Assembly (NCBI RefSeq): GCF_048128805.1
Contig: NC_135997.1
Coordinates: forward strand, 3,824,470 to 3,888,469
Source of the DNA: Centroberyx gerrardi
Taxonomy: Eukaryota > Chordata > Actinopteri > Beryciformes > Berycidae
Reading direction: 5' to 3'
Length of the DNA stretch: 64,000 bases
In this document: in pieces, positions 23,419 through 35,860 of the stretch
Numbering within the stretch: the stretch's first letter is position 1
Layout of the letters: every line of letters starts with the position of its first letter
Position numbers and translations under genes: made by a program
Notes under the pieces: model-generated
Told to the model about the DNA's origin: nothing
Seen by the model: the letters and a program-made list of their open reading frames with translations, nothing else
Database searches by the model: none

Positions 23419-26400
23419 CACGTGCACTGTGCTTACATCATGTATAAGTTTTTCCCAGTGGATGACATACTGCACAGATCCAGCCTCTCTCTCACATGCC
23501 TGCACATGAGAAGTACATCCTTATTTCTGTTGGGATGCTGTATAGAAATGGCAGGGGAATTTAGAGCACCTTCCTATTGGACAGTCTGTGTATGTGTGTG
23601 TGTGTGTGTGTGTGTTATTTCTATACACGAGCTGACAGCAAGGTTATAGAATAAAAGTGGCATAAGTGACCTTTTCCCAATTGTATAGCAGAACCATTCA
23701 TACTTTTACTGAGATTAGGATTCAGAAAATTGAAATTCTATAAAAATTTAAAAAAAAAAGGTATTAAGTGCAGTTTATGCACCAAATTGAATCTAAGGTT
23801 TTTACATCAGTCCTTTATTTTAATTTTGTTTATGGTTACAAATGTTTTCTTTTGTTCATCAAATAGAGCTCAACGTGAGATTTCCAATGATATATGACAC
23901 TCATTTTCAGCCAAAATGTCACTTTTCTCACCAAACCCTGGACACATTACACTGGCTATTACACTTTTTCTTTTCCTTTTTTTTGTTTGTTTTTTGCAGA
24001 ACTCCAACATTCAGAAACTCCTCAAAGCATCTATGTAATATCCTCACACACACACACACTGGGCACGTGCCTCGGCCTTCACTGTACTGAAGCTTATTTC
24101 CAGGAATAGCTGAGGCAGAATAATTCCTAGAAAGACTGCAGGAGGCTGCGAGCTACATAACTACATAACTAAGCTTCCTGCTCCCTGTTACACGCTGTAC
24201 TGTACTGCACACGTCACATGACTGCCACTTACAGCTTAATCTGGCTCTGAGTAGCAGGTCTACAGGCTGCTGCCATAGGTCAATTACAGTAAAACTAACT
24301 TGTATGTTCACACAACATTGTTTCTGGTCATTAAAAAAAACACCATCAAGGATTACATAGTACTGGACCAACAGTAACAACTTGTTGCTATTACATGATT
24401 AATTTATGATTTTCTATTTTGACTTTCTGAACTATTACTAAAGGAAAAAGCACATAAATGAATGAATTTCTGAGAAACAAAGTTGGGGGGAAGTTCAGCC
24501 TCTCTCTGTCTCTAGTCCCCCCCCCCCCCCCCCCCCCAGGTTTCTTTCTAGTCTGTTTCCTCACATGGGGATAAATGGTAGCATTACATAAGGATGTAAG
24601 ACATTTTATGTAATCATTCAGTACTAAGCTTCAACCCAAGTCAAGATTTCAGACTTTATAAGAATACCAAAGAGACTGATTACAGTATCGCTGGCTCGGC
24701 TCCTCACATAGAGCTGGAAAGATTCATGACTGGCGTTAAACACGTGAGTTTTTCTGCCAAGTCAGTCCTCAGAGCAAAACATGTTAGTGGCAATTATATA
24801 CACCAAGCGAATGGACTACTTTAAAATATAACCTATTGTTATTTTAGTAATCACATTACTTTGCTAATTCCTCAACAGGAGCAGTAAAGCTATATACTGC
24901 ATTCTTGAAATGAACTTTGCCCATAAAAGGCCTCTTTATATATTATTCTGTAACATTGATTTTAGAAATTATGTAGAAACCTTATCAAACAAACTGAAGC
25001 CTAAACTTGTGAAATCTGTCAGACTTTTTAACCTTTTCAAATTCATGTGAAAGCCCTGCAGCTCATCCTGTCATTCATGAATATTTTATAGCCTGTATTT
25101 GTTTCTCTATAAAAAGAGTTATACAGTATTTTCATTGAACCCTATAGTGCTGCGATATTGCTATTTTCCACTTGATGGCGATATTGTCATAACATATCCA
25201 ACAGTCAACTCATATGAACCTCAGGCAGCCATAACTGGATGGCCAATGATGAAAAACCCCTGTGAAGCTGAAGATGATGCAGTAATGTAATACAGTGTCA
25301 GCTGAGCAGCTGGTTTGGTCTGTACTGTAAAGTGAAGAGTGAAATCAAAATAGACGCTTCCCGGTGTGGAATAAACCAAATCCTCCAGGGATCGGATTCA
25401 CAAAGCGCTCTCAAGATAGATCTGAAGAAGTTACCAAAGAAGGGTATTAAGAGCATTTCCCAAATATTTCCTTCAGATTAATCTCATCTCTTACAAGCTT
25501 CTCTTGGTTCCTTACTTATTAACTTCTCAAACAGGGCCGACCTGGCAACCGCAATGTAAACAAACATAAAAGGGGGATTTTCCTTCCGAGCTGCAACACA
25601 GTGCTTCCATCTAGAGAACAATTTGGAACAAGTTTATTTAAATAAATCACTTTAAGTGCAGGGAAAGGTTCAGACATTGGTTACTGCCTTTTGGCTTAAG
25701 GCCGATTAAGTGTAACTTCCTAATTTGTTTCTTTTCATGAGAAAAATTAAATAAAAGCAGTGACAAACTAAGATTAAGAATAAAATGTTAAGTTTAAAAT
25801 GTAACATACAATAAGTATAACTGTTAATCTCCTACTTAATTATCTACAGTGTGTTTAAATGAATGAATTTAGAGGCTTATCTTTTCATTGCAACAATGTT
25901 AAGACGGTACTTAACAAGATTTTTCTTTTCCTAAGAAGAGTTTATGAATCCGGCCCCAGGTCACTATGAGTGACAACCATCATGATTTTGAGTCATCGCC
26001 TTCATGCCATGATACAGATATTATATATATAGATATCTTGATAACAGCTGTTATGTGTTATGTGTAGCTATGTGTTTTTCAGCTTTGAATAAAAAAGACT
26101 GAGGAGTTTAATTCACATAATTCTCACAGTGCATTAGATGTACTGAACTACTTCACATAACTCTCACTTCCATCTGTGTGTCCAGTCCTTTTCTACTCTC
26201 CTAAGTGTCTTTCAGGATGACATTTCCACTTTTTCCACAGCAAGAACAGTCAACCAGCTTATTAAAGATGATGTTGGAATAAAGTGAGCCTTGTGCTAAA
26301 GCCTTCTCAGTAACAAAAATATCAATATTAGGAACAAATGAGGAACAAACTTTGTATATATGGGAAAGTACTTCCTAAGTAAGTCTGAAATAGGGTTAAA

Positions 26401-26590
26401 ATACATCTAGTTCCATTTCCACAAGCCTTGCAGTAAAATTAGTGTTTGAGCTGCAGCAAAAAAGCAGCTCAGAGAGAGAAGTGGCAGTTTTGGTGTTTTA
26501 ACACTTTTCTAGTGTTACATACATGGGTATTTAAGTGAATAATATGGAACAATACCCCCCACACGCACACACACAAAACAAATCACAAGA
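23415..26590. other. Intergenic, no gene recognised
   Basis: AT-rich sequence with no supported exon. It includes a 21-base poly(C) run at 24517-24537. Confidence 0.5.
24517..24537. repeat. Poly(C) run, 21 bases
   Basis: An uninterrupted C homopolymer after a TC-rich lead-in. Confidence 0.95.
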
Positions 26591-26608
26591 ATGGTGTATC
26601 TTGACAAA

Positions 26609-26790
26609 CTTACAGCTGTCCTTAACAGCAGGGCCGTAAAAGCAGCTGTCACCGTGATGGAGCGCTGGATCAAGTCTGTTTGTTGGCCCATTTCATCTGC
26701 GTCTGCAAAATCCACGCTGTCGTTGCGGCGCTGCACGCAAGATAAATGGCCCAATGTCAACAGCAGGATCTGGGGTTTCCTGAGGACAAG
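26609..26790 (-). other. Exon-like open segment, unidentified
   Basis: On the minus strand an open frame of at least 60 codons (including HLSCVQRRNDSVDFADADEM) runs from a possible acceptor (CGCTGGCAG) near 26803 to a good donor, GCT then gtaagt, at about 26612. The segment is GC-richer and has more CpG than the DNA around it. On the plus strand it is also open (VKAAVTVMERWIKS and onwards). I do not recognise either product. It could be a lone exon, a fossil of a mobile element or chance. Confidence 0.3.
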
Positions 26791-26830
26791 CTGGGCGTCT
26801 GCCAGCGTTGTGAATAAAATTGCACGTTAG

Positions 26831-29420
26831 TAGGTCGCACCAGGTCTGTCAGCCACGTGAGAGCCAAACTATTTTAGTTGTGTACATCAACACAGAAACC
26901 TTTGGCACAACTTTCAGGTCAAGTGAGGGGAAAAGTAAGTCAAATAGTTTCTGCCATTTGTTATTGTTGCCTCATGTGACCTCTCCCAGGCTGCTGCAGT
27001 ATGGATTGTGTGAAATATCTTTGCCTGTGTTGACTTTACGCTTGTAAATTACACTATGTTCTGTTGTTTATCACGTTTGGGTGTTTTGTTTTTATTTAAC
27101 CAGCAGCTGTTTAACACTCCCGCCCTCCACCAACATATAGTTGCATTTTATAAAGCCAAGTTAATGCAACAGTACTCTAGAAAGTGTGCTTAGTAATAGT
27201 AGGACTTAGTAATAGTCCTCTCGCCAATTCTAGTTCTAGCATTTGATGAAAATACTTGCAGCCTCTGTTGAGTGGATGGAGCTAATATATCCCAAGTGAA
27301 AGCTTGTATATCATGTACAGCACAAACCTGACTGTCATAGGGACAATTCCACTTGGTAGTGATCACCAGTACAGTATACCAGATACAACATGTGAATATA
27401 TTTTTGTGAGGGGAAATAATATTGCCCAGAGATAAAGGCAAGGACTAAAAAAATCCACCATACCAATTAGCATTAGGCTTTTTAACAGTTAATTATTGTA
27501 CTGTTTGGTTTTATTGGTTTAATTGACTTTAAATGGTGCTGTTCTTTTCATTTTGTAAAGTCTGGGTAATTCAATGTTTGTCAGAATGTTAAATAAATTC
27601 AAACTCAAGTCAGGCTTTGTGGATATTTTTCTTCCTTCCCTGCATACAGTTTCAGCCTCGCTGCTTGAACTACATCCAGACTCTCCAACAGGAGATATAG
27701 GGGCTTGTTTTGGTTTGTACATGTTCAGGCCCGTGTGCCGGCACATCACGTTGGAAACGTTATTTTCAGACGGTGAAAGGCCTGCTAATCAGTTGGTTTT
27801 ACATGATGTGCAGTATTCAAAGTCTCTTATTCATCAACAATGAAGCAGCTCGGAGCTGTACACCGTAACATGTTATATATAGGAGCCATGCTGTAGTTAG
27901 TGGTTTGTAGCTGTAGGAGACAGAAAAATATAGAGACCATGGTAACATCATGTTTGAATTCTTAAACTGAGTGGTATTCCCCTTTAATGTGTTGTTTTAT
28001 CCATAGTGGTTTACCATCACTTATTAATATATTTTCCTCAGAGGCTCTGCAGCATCACTGTTGTTCTTGCCAGATTTCTACATGTTACTGTGACAGAATC
28101 TAGAAGTGAAGCATAAATTGGTCAGAGAAATGACTCTAAGGTCATTTCTTAGAAGGTGTGCTATAATTAGCCGTCGCATTTAATCCTCTTTTGCAGCTGG
28201 TATTCCATATGGGGGAAAACGTTCACCACAAGGAATCATCAGCTGTCCTGGAAATTGTGTAAAACCGTAAAAATATTCCTGCTGTAGATTCAGACTGCAG
28301 TCCAAACTTGGTACTTAAAACTTAAACTTGGTTTAAATGATTGGTCTAAAATGAGCAATCAAACTCACTCAATGACTGAGTTTGAACAAATGTTTATATT
28401 TAAACTGTGTAAGTATTTGACATGATCTGTTGGTTCACATCTGTGATTGTGTATTTCTAATTATAACTGTTAGATCTACTTGCCAGCTGTCTAAAGTCAA
28501 TTCAGCTTGAAGAGTTTTGTGTTCAAAAATGTTCCACACTCAGAGTTCCAGGATATTTAGTCTCTCAACTTTGTGGAAAAAACCCTAACAATACATAAAA
28601 ACCATCCACATCATATCTGTGTGTTAGTTTATACACTATATAATAGTGTTTCTAACTGTTGTTGTTGATGTTGTTGTTGGTTGTTCAAGGTGGTTGTTGA
28701 ACTACTCTAATGATTTAAGAATAGTTTAACAACAATGCATTACCTTGATCACATCTTGAAAATGCAAAAACAGTTCAGGGTTTTCTGCTGCTAGAGAGAA
28801 AAACACTGAAATGAACGTTTTGTTTCTTTTCATGGCAACAAAGCTGCAGTCACAGCCAGGCAGAAAGTGATTTTGCAACAGCAATAATACGGTTATCATT
28901 TTAAAAATATGAGGGACTGGGGCTGTACTGTATGTGGCCTGTGAGCCACGGTGTTGAACAGCTCCGGAGGCCGTGTGAGGATGAACTGTCCATCCTTGAC
29001 TGTGAGAGCTGAAGCCTGAGGTCAGGATCCGGTCTGACGAGCGGGTTGACCTCCTCAATAAACCTTTTCGCAGATAAAAGTGGTATTTCTGATGTCTCAC
29101 CATCATATGGATGTCCCTAACATTTCTCCAGGGAGATATTTGTGTGTATAGAAAAAGCACTCAGACAGGCGAGCTTATACACAGCAAAGAGCTACAGTTA
29201 CTACGCCTCCTCTCCTGCCCATTTGTTACTATGGTGAAACGAGGCAGAAAGAGCAACAGAGAGCAGCAGCAGGGAGAGTACTCAAGGACAACACATATTT
29301 AGTCTGGGCTGGCTGACCATCTAGCACAACAAACCAGCCAAACAAATTAGAGCAAAGGGCCTGAGAAAAATGTACATAGACTTTTCTAGCAGTTTGTAGG
29401 GAGTGTTTAGCTGCTGTCAT
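26831..29420. other. Intergenic, no gene recognised
   Basis: It includes a 144-codon minus-strand open frame (28726-29160) with no domain that I recognise and no partner exons. Otherwise AT-rich intergenic DNA. Confidence 0.4.
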
Positions 29421-30040
29421 GTGAAAACCTCATAATTCCAACTGGTAACACTTTACAATAAGGGTACATTAATTAAGGGTTAGTTCATGCTTAATAAGCA
29501 TGAACTAACCCTTAATTAACAGTTAACTAATGTGTCTGGTAATCATTTACTAATGGTGTTCATGTTAACTAAGGTATTAATTTATACATTATTTAATAGT
29601 CATCTTTATAAACTATTAAATAATGTATAAATTAATACCTTAGTTAACATGAACACCATTAGTAAATTACACATTAGTTAACTGTTAATTAAGGGTTAGT
29701 TAATGCTTATTAAGCATCAACTAACCCTTATTAAGCATTAACTAACCCTTATTAAGCATTAACTAACCCTTAACTTAGTGTACCCTTATTGTAAAGTGTT
29801 ACCCTCCAATTTTGGTATTTTTCATTTTTTAGCTTCTATTGAAGGATTACATGCTCCTCTATGGGTTGAGAAAATTCTACGACCCTTGGCTATAGGAAAC
29901 ACTTTCAAAATCCATTGGATAACATCAAAAATACATTGCAGTCAAGCTAAAATCAAGGCTGTTTTTCCTTGTTCCTGAAAAGTTGACATTTTGACAAGGT
30001 TTTCACTTGTTAACCTGTGTACAAAAGCTCCGTCAACGAG
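29421..30040 (+). repeat. Dispersed repeat family D, copy 2, split by a MITE
   Basis: The left piece (AACCTCATAATTCCAACT) and right piece (CTCCAATTTTGG onwards, then CTCTATGGGTTGAGAAAATT, then CAAGGCTGTTTTTCC) rejoin to match the intact copy at 35643. The 360-bp element 29444-29803 sits between them. Confidence 0.75.
29444..29803. mobile_element. Near-palindromic MITE, 360 bp
   Basis: It starts GGTAACACTTTACAATAAGG and ends with the exact reverse complement of that string; the inverted-repeat arms extend inward about 165 bp to a small centre near 29606. The left arm holds a secondary hairpin (TTCATGCTTAATAAGCATGAA), and the right arm repeats an ACTAACCCTTATTAAGCATTA unit. Flanks TTCCAACT and CTCCAATT suggest a decayed 8-bp target duplication, as in hAT elements. 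It has no coding capacity. Confidence 0.85.
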
Positions 30041-31084
30041 TCAAACTAGTATCTCCACGAGAGGCGTTCAGGGTACTCCATTAAAAGTGGGGACAGAAAC
30101 AATTATTTTGGGTTTATGCTGCTCGGGTTACAGCTGTCCATCAGTCTTTGAGCAGGGGACTGCAACGCCTTTATTGGGTTTTTAAGCCCGGTCAATCATG
30201 TCGCTAGTCCTGAAAGCCGTGACATTCTCATGACTTACCGCTGACTCGTGAACAATGGTTTTAGATAAAATATTAACACTCCTGTAGAGAGGAGACGCAA
30301 TCATAAGGCTCACACATGCTGCTTTAAATGGCCCATACTATCCAGTTTTCATCATTGTGTTTTCAGATACACTATAGGTCAGCATGAAAATAATGTTCTT
30401 TGTGATTTTGCAAATAAATGTAGTTTAGTTAAAATGGGACTTTGAAGACAAAATCCTCACAGGCAGAACAGTCAAAATACTGGACCCTGATTGGCCGACA
30501 GCAGCAGCTCCTCCAGTTCAAATGAGGTAAACCAGCTGAGTGGAGGCTTTCCAGTTCAAATGCTGCAAACTGGCCTGATTGGAAGGATTTTAACAATTAT
30601 TTGGTGAACGGAGCCAATCAAAACCAGTTGTGATCCATGTGATTTCCTGGAGTTAGTCTGAAACTGCCTGTTAAAAAAACCTGGCTTTTTGACAATGCAG
30701 TAACTTTAAATTTAACCATTCAAACAAAATCCAATTTTGACAGTGTCTGCATTACACATCTTGGGTCATATTTATCTGTATATAATTAGAGAAAGGGTTA
30801 GGCTCACACTACAATAGGGCCATTGAAGATGTGAGGTGAGATTGTGTTCACTTACTGCATGATGTGTGACAATGTTCTTTATCAGGGTAAAACCCATTTA
30901 AATTACTTAACTATGACAGTTGGTCCCAAACTGGTCATGAACTGTTCACCTTATTTCTCTGATAGTACAATAAGGGCAATGTTATATTGAGGCAGCATGT
31001 ACATCACTCTTCTTCTCTTATCTCACTAAACACATTTCCTGTTCAGCCTCTGACAGCAAGCTCTTTCTCTAAAGCAGTGAGAGT
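30041..31084. other. Intergenic, no gene recognised
   Basis: No supported exon. The part from about 30310 resembles an old dispersed repeat, but its limits are unclear. Confidence 0.4.
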
Positions 31085-31418
31085 AGCAATGGTGGTAGCA
31101 GTAGTATAGAAGTAGTATTAGTTGTTGTAGTAGTACTAATAGGAGTAGTCATAGTAGTCATAGTAGTAGTAGCAGTAGTAGTAGTAGAAGTAGTAGTAGT
31201 TGTGTAGTAGTAGTAGTAGTAGTAGTAGCAGTAGTAATCATAAAAGTAGAAGTGATATTAGTAGTAATAGTAGTAGTAGTAGTAGTTGTAGTAGTAGGCT
31301 AGTAGTAGTAGTAGAAGAAGTAATGTTAGTGGTAGTAGTAGTAGTAGTAGTGGTATTAATTGTAGTAGTAGGTTAGTAGTAGTAGTAGTAGTAGAAGTAA
31401 TGTTAGTAGTAGTAGTAA

Positions 31419-31459
<41 letters not shown>

Positions 31460-31677
31460 ATGTTAGTGGTAGTAGTAGTAGTAGTAGCAGTAGTAATCAT
31501 AAAAGTAGAAGTGATATTAGTAGTAATAGTAGTAGTAGTAGTAGTTGTAGTAGTAGGCTAGTAGTAGTAGTAGAAGAAGTAATGTTAGTGGTAGTAGTAG
31601 TAGTAGTAGTGGTATTAATTGTAGTAGTAGGTTAGTAGTAGTAGTAGTAGTAGAAGTAATGTTAGTAGTAGTAGTAA

Positions 31678-31721
<44 letters not shown>

Positions 31722-31799
31722 ATGTTAGTGGTAGTAGTAGTAGTAGTAGTGGCATTAATTGTAGTAGTAGGCTAGTAGTAATAGTAGTAGAAGTAATGT

Positions 31800-31834
<35 letters not shown>

Positions 31835-31905
31835 TTAATTGTAGTAGTAGGCTAGTAGCAGTAGTAGAAGTGATATTAGTAGTATCAGTAACAGTAGTAG
31901 ATGTT
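31085..31905. repeat. (TAG)n trinucleotide array with higher-order duplication
   Basis: About 820 bp made of TAG/AGT units with scattered variants (GTTAGTGG, GGCTAGTAG, ATTAATTGTAG). A block beginning AGTAATCATAAAAGTAGAAG occurs at 31234 and again at 31493, 259 bp apart, with the following 250 bp nearly identical. The long open frames through it are artefacts of the triplet repeat. Confidence 0.95.
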
Positions 31906-34140
31906 CAGCTGATTTGACTGTGTAAACTGTGATTCTCCCTGATAGGGTTAGGGTTAGCAGCTTGTTTTTGCCTCTTGCCATCGTGTGGAGAGCAGCCTGT
32001 CCTGTTAAACTGTAGTGTCCTTTGTTGGGCGGACTCAGAGTGCTTACTAAAGGCCATAAAAGACTGCAGCAGAGCAGAGAGCAAACATTAATCACAGCAT
32101 GATCCAGAACTTTCCTGGAATCGTCGTAAAGCTTAGATTTATTGCAATGAGAGAAGTCCAGAGTGTCCAGAACTGATGGATGTGGTTTAGGAAGGTGTAT
32201 GTTGACGCATATCCTACAGAACATGAGCTGTGTTACTCATACTGTGTCAATTAGTTTGTGGAATCTTTTAAGAGCTTAGCAGTGGAAAAAAACAAAACAA
32301 TAGAAAACGAGAGAAACTGGACTAAATTACACCTCATTATGATGGGCTGTGGAATCATCAATGCAAATTATATGCAGGAATAAGCTTCACAGGGTCGAGT
32401 CTAAAAAGCCACCTCTCACAGGAATCTATTATTTTAAAAGGGGTCAAATGATTCATACTGTCCATCTGTATGTGGGTAGCTGACTTATCTTTATATATCA
32501 CACTGCAGGACACTTTATGTGTGGTATCATTAAAGAATGGCAAAAAATGGTAGAACATTGTAAACCTTTAGTGAACACCTGCATTCCATAATATACGTAA
32601 ATGTAAATTTCCTCCAAAAATGACCACGTTTGAAAAAAAAGACTGAACAACATGCCATTTGTCAACTACTGCTCCTCTGTGTGAAACAGAAAGGGGGTCA
32701 GCGTGGCGTTGAGACTTCCCATCAGCTGCCGAGGCCTTAGCGGTCAACGTATGTGAGCTGAAGCCACAGTTGTCGACCACTTCAGGATGTATTTGCGGAG
32801 CAGTTCTGGTTGTGGTCAGTGTGAACTCGCTCTTAGCTGCTCTTACCATCTGTCCTTGTCAGGCTGGAGCAGAAACCATCGAGCACAAAACAAATGCAGG
32901 AGGCTCAGTGGAAACAGGGTTTGGACAAGAGGTTTATGTTTATCGCGTACTTGGGTTCTGGAAATCCGTCCGATGCTTATTCAAATGTAATTGGGATCTA
33001 TCTTTCTATTAGTGTTTGCTTTAATGTGACCTAACGTCGAGTCCTAAATCAGGGTCAAGGTAGAAAAGAGATGCTTAGCTACTCACTGGGGTGACTAAAT
33101 GTTTTCTGTAAATAGAAACACATGACTGGACCAGGAACAGGAATGCTGGTGATGTCAATCAGTCATTGTTGAATTTAAGCTGATGAAAATGTTAGGAGTG
33201 TTGCTTAAGTGTCTATGTCATTTACTGTGTCTGCTGTGGTGTGCTTTGTAATTTTCCTAAATTAAAGACGCATCACTACTTTCTGCCCTAAATGAAACAC
33301 TGTTAATAATGATACAGGAAGGAAGGTGGAGTGGCTCAAAAGGAAATGATGAGCTTCACTCCCAGGAAACTCCCAGGAAACCACGGACCACTTTCAGCGT
33401 AACACCGGCCATTTACAACAATGATCACGTCTCTTTTTACGATCAATTTTGATTCCATCATGCATAAATAATTCATTAATATACCATAGGGAGGGTAAGA
33501 GTCATGGAAAGATCCATTATGCAAACCAGGTTTAGCCTCAATGAACACAGTGCTCATATGATATGAAATATTAGTTGGTAAATCTATCTAAATTCTCATG
33601 ACTTTGAAGTGATACTATCTTCAAAAGGAAAGCACATAGGGTGTTGTCGCTCATACATAGAGATTTAAGCAGCAAAAAGTGGTAAATTATTGTTAAAATG
33701 TCTAAAATTCCTGCTGTGTTTGAAGCCTGTATTCATCATCCACCAAACCCCCGCAGGCCTGTCTTTGTCTTTGTGACTTTGTGATTTATTGACTTTAAAA
33801 AGGTTACAGTTTTATGGGATCAACACACCTAGATACTTTGAACTGACTGCCTTTGGAGTTTCAATCAAACCTCAGTATCATGCCTGTTATTGAATTAATC
33901 ATAATTAAAACAGTTATTCTTCAAAGGGGTCATAATTTGATTATTGGCAAAACTTAAACTGTAAAGCAAAAAAAATAAAAATAAAAAAATAAACACCCAC
34001 AAGGTTAATTGTACAAATAGTGAAGCCTTGCCACCAGTAGGCAAACACCCTTTCAGCCAACCCCCGAAATTATGCAACCAGATCTCATGAAGATCATGTC
34101 ATATGTGGACATTTACTGTTCTTGGAATCATGTGCCACTC
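31906..34140. other. Intergenic spacer between the two triplet arrays
   Basis: No supported exon. It includes open frames of up to about 90 codons on both strands near 32.6-33.0 kb, with no recognisable protein. Confidence 0.45.
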
Positions 34141-34195
34141 AGAGTCTGGGAGGGAGGGGGGAGGGAGGGGAGGGGAGGGGGGGGCAGGGAATGAG
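34141..34195. repeat. G-rich tract, potential G-quadruplex
   Basis: It contains several consecutive runs of three or more G separated by single A or GA. A CA tract follows at about 34273-34303. Confidence 0.75.
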
Positions 34196-34554
34196 AAGTT
34201 ATGTAACTGTGTTGAAATATATCTGGAGTCACATGTTCGAAGTAAAGGCCTGCAGTAAAACATAGACAAACACATGTACAGACACACACACACACACACA
34301 CGTACACACACGCACGTACACACACTCACAACCTCTCAGATGCGAACCCACAGACATTAAAGATTCAAGTGATTTGCAGCAGTCTGGCCCATGTGAAGCG
34401 TCTGGGCAGAAGGGCAGGGCGCTCGACATGTGACTCCATGACCAGGAGGAGAGGGGGAGGAGACAGGAGTGAAGCTCCGCCTCCAGCTGGGTGGAACAGT
34501 GTTCTGCTGTCCCAGACCACACTGACAGAACAGACTACTGTACCTCTGTCAGTG

Positions 34555-35215
34555 CTGCTAATACTAATACTACTGCTACTACTACTACTACTACTACTAC
34601 TACTGCTAATACTACTACTACTACTACTGTACTACTGTCACTACTATCACTACTACTAATATCACTACTGCTAATATTACTGCTACTACTACTACTACTA
34701 CTAGTGTACTACTATCACTACTATCACTACTACTAATATCACTACTGCTAATATTACTGCTACTACTGCTAATACTACTGCTACTACTACTGCCAATACT
34801 ACTGCTATACTACTGTACTACCATTACTACTATCACTACTGCTAGTAGCCTACTACTGCTACTACTACCACTATTAATATTAATACTTATGCTAATACTA
34901 CTACTATATACTACTGTACTACTATTACTAGTATCACTACTACTGCTATTGCTAATACTAATGCTACTACTGCTATACTACTGTAGGCTACTACTAATAC
35001 TACTACTGCTACTGCTAATACTAATACTACTGCTACCACTGCTAGGCCTAATACTTCTGCTATACTATACTATTAGTACTACTGCTTCTACTACTAATAC
35101 TAACTACTTCTTCTACTATTACTACTACTATTACTAGTACTATTACTACTACTCTTCTACTTCTGCTACTACTACTATTTCTACGACTAGGCTACTGCTA
35201 TTATTACTACTACTA
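34555..35215. repeat. (CTA)n trinucleotide array
   Basis: About 660 bp of CTA/TAC units with interruptions such as ATCACTACT and GCTAATA. CTA is the reverse complement of TAG, so this array is inverted relative to 31085-31905. A block around ACTATCACTACTACTAATATC occurs twice about 85 bp apart. Confidence 0.95.
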
Positions 35216-35642
35216 CAACCAGATTGGAGTAACCAGGTTTTCACCCGACAACAACGCTATGTTATCTTAGGTATGACTTGGTTAGAAAGGTGAGATAATG
35301 AAAGATCATATGTTATACAATTTGCTGACAAACTGTCCATGTTCTGTTCTGCTCTGGTCAGATCGCTCTAACCTTTTTCCAGTTCATACACAAACTTGAA
35401 ACCAAACCAAATGCTGATAAAGGCTTCACACGAACTCAGTGTTCTGACAAGTAGCAATCAGTGACACTTCTCACTGTCTCGCTTGTTCCCGTGTACAAAC
35501 AGACTTTGACTAATAGATCGAATGTCAAGAGTGTCATGTAACTAGAAATAAAGAGCAACACATTTCCAGGACGTTGACTCTTCAGCAGGAAAAGTGCACT
35601 CGACTCTATGGGTAAGAGATCTCAACCTCTGACGTGTTTCAA
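35216..35642. other. No recognised feature
   Basis: Non-coding sequence with no delimited repeat. Confidence 0.35.
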
Positions 35643-35860
35643 AGCTGTCTGGTTAAAACCTCATAGCTCCAATTTTGGTTATTTTCATGTTTTAACTTTA
35701 ACTGAAGGATTACACGCTCCTCTATGGGATGAGAAAATTCTACAACCCTTGGGTTTATGAAAGCTTTTTAAAGCCAATTAGATAAACTCAAAAGGCTGCT
35801 TTTCTTAATTCCTGAAAAGTTGACATTTTGGAGATACAACAGCAGGGATATATTCTTCTA
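35643..35860 (+). repeat. Dispersed repeat family D, copy 3
   Basis: It runs AAAACCTCATAGCTCCAATT, then CTGAAGGATTACACGCTCCT, then TTCCTGAAAAGTTGACATT. This is the uninterrupted version of the copy at 29421-30040. Confidence 0.75.

Noticed and set aside
24063-26865. Other CACGTG motifs (e.g. 24064, 24736, 26854)
   Set aside because: The count over the window matches chance, and none is near a recognised promoter.
31258-31500. Thr/Ile/Leu-rich open frames in the TAG and CTA arrays
   Set aside because: They follow from the triplet period of the repeat (also at 34369-35137) and are not genes.
31085-31905. CRISPR-like array
   Set aside because: The repeats are triplets with no spacers, in vertebrate nuclear DNA.
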